Positions 58,793 to 64,000 of a stretch of 64,000 nucleotides of DNA are shown piece after piece (positions within the stretch are counted from its first letter, which is position 1; each line of letters opens with the position of its first letter). The DNA lies in assembly GCF_032452875.1 (NCBI RefSeq), contig NC_083876.1, positions 22,914,001 through 22,978,000 on the forward strand, written 5' to 3'. A model generated the notes under the pieces. It had not been told where the DNA came from, searched no databases, and worked only from the letters and a program-made list of their open reading frames with translations. The stretch comes from Bos javanicus. Its lineage: Eukaryota; Chordata; Mammalia; Artiodactyla; Bovidae. Made by a program: the position numbers and the translations under genes.

Positions 58793-59667
58793 AAACAGTT
58801 CTATAAACTAGCTGACAAACTAAGATCTTCTGGACTGCTGCATATATCCTAGAGTGGTCTAGTTCTTACTATAAAATTTACAGGAGCTCTAAATGAAATT
58901 TAACACACAATGCCTTGGTTCCCACCAATAATCAGATGTTAAAAGGAAGGTTCTCTGGCAATGATTTTCTTAACGTTTTAAATCACATCTGTATTGACCT
59001 GCCATCCGGGGAATGATTTCTCACAAGGGCCGAGTCAATGCCATTGATTTTCTTTTAAAATAAGGTAAACCACTTGCTCTCTGCAGTGAGAGGAAACAGC
59101 CTTCTCCCTCCAGCAACTTTGAGAGCAGGAGCACCTGATCTCACTTGTCAGGCATCAACATGGAGCCTATGGCCTGAGCTTACTTTCCACACTCCTGCAC
59201 TTCCTCTGTTGCTTGATGGCATTCGCTCGTACGACACCCGCAGAAGTCTAGACTACAGAAAGACACAGGGAAATACCTGGACCTCACAGGACAGTAGATA
59301 TCCTACAACCAAAGAACAATTTCCATTTAAATCAGACTCTGAGGATAAAATGCACATGGATTATGGAATACTGTCCTAAAAGCAAGGAAATAGGGCACTT
59401 TGGTTTGTAAAACACTAACATTCCCAAATCTACGCACAAAGAAGCCTCTTTCCCTTCTTCCTCCAGCCCCTGTGACTATTTTGGTTTAAGGCCTGTACAA
59501 GCCCTTTCTATATATCAAAAGAGCAGGGCTTGATAGAAGCAGTTGAAAAATCAAAGATTTTGGCCTTTAGGACTGCCTGTTTCACATGCCCTGAATGAAG
59601 AAAAGACTGGAGAAACCAGTTTCTAAACCCACCTCTAAATAAGCATTTATTTTAAAAGATATTTTAC
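58793..59667. other. UBE3D intron next to exon, no named repeat
   Basis: Unclassified. A 101-codon plus-strand frame (59074-59379) has no recognisable motif and is treated as chance. Confidence 0.4.
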
Positions 59668-59899
59668 CAATTTTAGATGGTTCTCAGAAGAAAGATGGTG
59701 TGTCTCCACTGGAGCTCCTTCAGGTCTTGGCTGCCACAAATCACTCTTTAAATTCACCAGGTAGAAACAGTCTCCGGTGAAACAGTCATTCTCTCGTGGA
59801 TGAAGTGGCTTATTAGCAAAGGGGTCAGGATGACAACACCACTCGTCAACCAGAGCGCCCCAGTTATCGCCTGGCAGGGGGAGCACTCTCAGGAGCATC
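59668..59899 (-). CDS. UBE3D: UBE3D internal coding exon (first of five in the window)
   Basis: UBE3D is a ubiquitin ligase that binds the E2 enzyme UBE2C and has been linked to cyclin B ubiquitination. This 232-bp exon encodes about 77 residues, beginning MLLRVLPLPG and containing EWCCHPDPFANKPLHP, a cysteine-bearing block I recall as conserved in the family and close to residues 124-199 of the human protein. On the minus strand a pyrimidine-rich tract and AG precede the first base; a GTAAAA donor follows the final TTG codon. The first base completes a codon from an upstream exon (phase 2), and the exon ends in phase 0. No stop codon interrupts it. Where I recall Lys before the LLRV block in human, this sequence has Met; this Met is internal, not the gene's start. 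The upstream exon lies beyond 64000 or was missed. Identification is by memory of the human protein, without an alignment. Confidence 0.93.
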
Positions 59900-60890
59900 C
59901 TAGCGGAAAGAGGAAAGATCATGGTTTACAGAACAAAACGGAACTGTGATCTCAAAATTAAATCAGCATAAAAGATGAAAGAAACTCATTAACCGTATTG
60001 CTTGCAGTGTTATTTTTCCCCTTGATGACAACAGTAATATATACTCAATATAGACAATTGTGAAAATACAGAGAGGTATAAAGCAAATAAAATCCATCTT
60101 TTCCTTACCACTCAAGGACAGGTAACTGCTTTTTTACATGATTGTTTATCTCCTTGCCAGCCTTTCAAGAGAGACAGCTGTACACATATGCACACCGTCT
60201 GAGAGCAAAGGAAATACACAAACTGTATCCTGCTTGCATTGCTGCTTTTTTTTTTTTAAACTATATCAGACTACTTAATGACTCTATTCTATTCCACAGG
60301 TATGCCAAAACTTTTTAGGTCATTCCCTCACTGTTAGATATTTGGGTTTTGAGTGTTGCATTATTAACAACATAACAATTATTATGATGAACAGTCTTTT
60401 TAGAAAATCTGTATACACATCTGACTATTTTCTTGGGAAAGAAATCTTTTAAGTGGGAGAGTATAAGCACAAATGATACACATATTTTTAAATCCAATTC
60501 CCCTATGGACAAAGTGCTCTCCAGAAAGGCTATTCCAATCTATAATTCTTCCACTTACCTTTTCCAGAACTGAATATTATCATTTTTCTATGTAATGGGT
60601 GAAAATAAAAATATTTTCAAAACTGCTATAATTGGCAATTCTTTAATTACTGGTGAGATTGAACCCGCTTTTATATTTATTCACCACTGTATCTTTTCTG
60701 TAAATTATGATCAATGGCTGTTTTCCGGTGAGGTATTACTATGTTCTTATTAAGCTGTACAAGTATATTCTGCATTAAGAATATAAGTCCTTGGTCTAAA
60801 ATCTGTGACAAATATTGTTTCAGGGATGTTGACTTTCATTTCGTCACCATGCCTTAAATTTCAAATCACCCAACCCTTTCTTCTGTGATT
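59900..60890. other. UBE3D intron, no named repeat
   Basis: AT-rich with a T-run at about 60247-60258. About 60280-60800 has old-L1-like wording (TATTTGGGTTTTGAGTGTTG) but is not assigned. Confidence 0.35.
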
Positions 60891-61128
60891 TCTCTCATTA
60901 CTACTTTTTAATAAACTTTCTATTTTAGCATAATTTTACATTTACAAAAAAGTTACAAAGATAGTGCACACAGTTCTCATATATACCTCATCCAGCTTTC
61001 CCTGATGTTAACAGCTTATTTAACTAGGGAAGATTTGCCAAAACTACTATTTTTATCTGGATTTCCCCAGGTTTTCTACTAATGTCCCCTTTTTCTGTTT
61101 CAGAATCTGATTCATGACAACACATTGT

Positions 61129-61278
61129 GTTTATTTTTATTTATTTAAACAAAATTTAAAAAAAATTTTCGACCACGCCACACGACACGTGGGATCTTAG
61201 TTCCCTGGCCAGGGATCAAACCTGTGGCCCCTGCACTGGAAGGCAAAGTTTTAACCACTGGACTGCCAGGGAAGTCTC
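61129..61278 (-). mobile_element. CHR-2 type SINE
   Basis: Reversed body GACACGTGGGATCTTAGTTC and head complement CCACTGGACTGCCAGGGAAG. Perfect 11-bp target-site duplication CAACACATTGT at 61118-61128 and 61279-61289. Confidence 0.92.
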
Positions 61279-61375
61279 CAACACATTGTATTGAAACATC
61301 ATGTTGCTCTCATCTCCTCTGCTCTGGGGCAGTCCTTCCTTGATTTTCAGGGCCTTGAGATTTCTGAAGAGTAAT

Positions 61376-61585
61376 GCCTGCTAGGTCACTTCGGTCATGT
61401 CCAACTCTGTGCAACCCTATGGCCTATAGGCTGCCAGGCTCCTCTGTCCATGGGATTCTCCAGGCAAAAACACTGGAGTGGGTTGCCGTGCCCTCCTCCA
61501 GGGAATCTTCCCAATCCAAAGATCGAACCTGTGTCTCTTACCTCTATCTGCACTGGCCGGTGGGTTCTTCACCACTAGCACCAAT
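61376..61585 (-). mobile_element. Bov-tA SINE
   Basis: Reversed copy from GCCTGCTAGGTCACTTCGGT to the degraded head complement TTCTTCACCACTAGCACC. Confidence 0.9.
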
Positions 61586-61880
61586 ACCGGTTGTGTAATT
61601 TACAGAATACCCCTCACTTGAGTTTGTCTGATATTTTCTCGAGATCAGACTGGGGCTACGGGTTTGGGGGGAGTCTGCCCCTGAGGTAAAGCACTCTTCT
61701 TATCACAGCACACCAGAGGGGACCCTTTGTCAATACGACTTATCCCTGGGGATGTCAACCTCCATCACTGGGTTAAGGTGGCATCTGCTATGCTCCTCCA
61801 CTAGAAAAGCTCCTACTTCTGCCTTTGCACACTCTGTTGTTTGGAAGTGAGTCATGAAGTCTAGGCCCCACGCAAGGGGA

Positions 61881-63860
61881 GAGAAACAAAGCTCCACTCC
61901 GGCATTATTTTTACACTTAGAACATCCTTACAATTAAGAAGCCCCTTATATTTGCTACTATTTTTGTTTTATATTTTTCTTGTACAAATATAGACATCTG
62001 AGACTTTTGCCTGGTTTACCTCTATTCTAATCTAAATTGGGAAGAGTCTAAGGGGAGAAGAAATGTGGCAAGATGATGAGGACATTTCAAAATAACTTAT
62101 CCTGAAAAAAAGAGAAAACAAACATGCTCCTGGTCTTCCTAATGCTTCTGAATACTGTGAAAGCTTAAAGCACCCTGAATACTTGTTCACTTCAGCTCCA
62201 ATCAGCTGGACCATTTATCCGCTAAGGATCAACTGTATTTGATCACAGACCTGTTTATGCCACTTATACACGTTATTTTACTTATATAATTTAATCAAAC
62301 ACATACACCAAGGGAATATGAGTTGCTATTCCTCTAAAAACTACACATTTCAGAGTAAAGGAAAGTCAGTTATTAAAAAACATCACTGGTGAAATGTGGG
62401 AAACACAACTCTAAAAAACTGAGGTGAGGGAGAGTAAAAACCTAGAATTCTGCAATCAGACTGCTTCAGTGTTTAACTTCTCATTCGACTTTAAAGAACC
62501 TAAACTGGAAACTCTGGATAATGAATTTAGGATAGCATAAGTGAAAAAAGCTAAAAGAGTCCACAGCAGCAGACTCACATTCAACATAATGATATTAGTT
62601 TCATAATAAAAGACTAGTTAAGTTAAAGTACATTTGCATGTGTTAAATGAAAATATTTAAGATGCAAATGCATCATTTTTAAATGATTCCCTTGTGTGAA
62701 TTCTTTTTCTTTGATTTTCCCAATCAATTCTGAGTCTCATAAAAGGGCAATCATATCATGGAGGAGGGCAGACATTTAATTTATAATTCCAGAAGACAGA
62801 AGTAGGAACAAGAAAGGCCGATTTTAGTTTAAGAGGAGCAAGAACATTCCCTTTCAAATTAAGCAATACTTCAGCACTAGCATCATTCAAAGTGCTGAGT
62901 CTGTTAAGGAGATTAAGAAGCAATTCTTTCAACATATACTTTTTAAAAGCCTACTAGGAGTCAGGTATTCTGCTGACACAAAATATCAGCGGCAATACAT
63001 ATAGCCCCATTGTCAAGGTATTCACATTCCAGTAGCAAATATATATCTAGAAAGGAATAACAGAACCAGAATATAACAGGTGCTCATAACAGAGTCCTAG
63101 TTCTAAATTCTCAGGAGTTGAGGGGGGAAAGGTATGGGATGGCTCAGATCCCCTTTTTCACCTCTTTCTTCAAATGCACATTCCCACCTGCACATAAAAT
63201 GTGTATATTACCTTAGGGGATCTGTGCATTTGCAAAACCAATCAACAAACTCAGGGAAATACGTACCAAGTGTTAGGGGAGTTGAGTATACACAGGCTTC
63301 AGAGAAGAAGTAAAATGTGAGCTGACCTTTGAAGGATGAATAGGAGTTCTCTAGACAATGAAAGGAACTAAGCAAGCACATAACAAGCATAGGAAACGAT
63401 ATGAACAGAGGTGCCATATATGCTTAACTTGCCACTGTAGTCCTAGCACCAGCCACAGTGGCTGACTCACCGTGTAAGCTCTCACTTGTCAAAGGAATGA
63501 ACTATGAGGTTGGTGCAAACATATTAACAGCATACGTTGATAACTGTAACATGTGAGGCAGTTACTGCAGCATACTCAAATTGAGAGCATTACCAAACCT
63601 TTTCCTTGCTTGAGGATGTGACCTTTAGTTTAACCACCTAGACCTGCTACCCTGGAAACCAGGTAGATGGTAGGCATTGAGTATATTGCTAGTCAAGACC
63701 AACTGTAATAAAAATGATCATTGATTGGCATATTGCATCTGGACCAGGAGCAAGTCTGAATGATCTGTAAATATCCAATGAGGATGTCATGCTTTGGACT
63801 TCTCTGAATGCAGGCCTTTGTAGGGAACCCTAGAAACTATGCTGAAGAACTGTCATAAGG
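61881..63860. other. Mostly unclassified
   Basis: About 62930-63110 and 63290-63400 resemble dispersed old mammalian repeats of unassigned family. No UBE3D upstream exon was found here by eye. Confidence 0.35.
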
Positions 63861-64000
63861 TGCGACTTCCCTGGGGGTTCAGTGGCTAAGACTCTGTGTT
63901 CCCAATGCAGGGAGTCCAGGTTCAATTTCTGGTCAGGAAACTAGATCCTGCATGCCACAACTAAGACCCAGCGCAGCCAAATAAAAATAAATAAATTTTA
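63861..64000 (+). mobile_element. CHR-2 type SINE cut by window edge
   Basis: Head GCGACTTCCCTGGGGGTTCA, body GAAACTAGATCCTGCATGCC and AATAAAAATAAATAAATTTT tail reaching the end of the window. Confidence 0.9.

Larger units (their letters stand above)
60900..61880. mobile_element. Old L1-type 3' region split by two SINEs
   Basis: Text such as AGTTACAAAGATAGTGCACA, GTTTGTCTGATATTTTCTCG, GTCAACCTCCATCACTGGGT and TTAAGGTGGCATCTGCTATG matches a widespread old L1-associated 3' sequence. Orientation not settled. Interrupted by a CHR SINE and a Bov-tA. Confidence 0.6.

Noticed and set aside
59074..59379. 101-codon plus-strand frame near a UBE3D exon
   Set aside because: No recognisable domain, no splice support and opposite strand to the gene.
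1..64000. A novel multi-gene system or bacterial-type operon
   Set aside because: The window is a mammalian gene interior dominated by retroelements; no cluster of linked, intact, unrelated genes exists here.

Overview
The window is nuclear genomic DNA of a ruminant, most likely cattle or a close bovid. It is packed with ruminant-restricted retroelements: the RTE-type LINE BovB, the SINEs Bov-A2 and Bov-tA that derive from it, and the artiodactyl CHR tRNA-Glu SINEs. These lie over older mammalian L1, L2, MIR, MLT1, MER20 and Tigger-type remnants. No bacterial or viral gene cluster is present.

The only host gene I can support is UBE3D (E3 ubiquitin-protein ligase E3D, the UBE2C-binding protein) on the minus strand. 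Five internal coding exons were found by matching translated sequence to my memory of the human protein, then checking splice sites and phase. In transcription order they are 59668-59899, 53818-53887, 45479-45548, 44071-44179 and 40144-40307. All five have AG acceptors and GT donors. Their phases join without a break (0, 1, 2, 0) into 645 coding bases, about 215 residues, roughly residues 123-337 of the 389-residue human protein. The first exons (N-terminus) and the last exon (C-terminal HECT-like tail) were not found, so the window sits inside the gene; the 40 kb downstream of the last exon seen reads as intron.

Layout. 1-6.6 kb: a BovB 3' end, then an antisense L1 carrying a Bov-A2, a 1.8-kb defective BovB and a second BovB fragment, most with target-site duplications. 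6.6-26 kb: mostly unrecognised AT-rich DNA with scattered L1, L2, MIR, MLT1, CHR and Bov SINEs. 26-28 kb: a long L2 remnant split by BovB. 30.6-32.4 kb: an L1 split by an MLT1 LTR and by a Tigger-like element that itself carries a Bov-A. 33.1-34.1 kb: a solo LTR with three CCAAT-bearing subrepeats. 35.6-36.3 kb: a partly duplicated Bov-tA split by a young L1 3' end. 37-44 kb: L1 and L2 remnants, SINEs and two UBE3D exons. 44-60 kb: three more exons, with antisense L1 remnants at 47-52 kb and a 40-bp perfect palindrome at 58 kb. 60-64 kb: an L1-type 3' end split by two SINEs, then a CHR SINE cut by the window edge.

I found no previously undescribed biological system. The notable points are the UBE3D exons, several well-dated nested insertions, an 18-base possibly templated insertion inside a BovB copy, the CCAAT-repeat LTR in sense orientation to UBE3D, and the palindrome. 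Repeat family names come from memory of consensus sequences and were not checked with a repeat-masking run.
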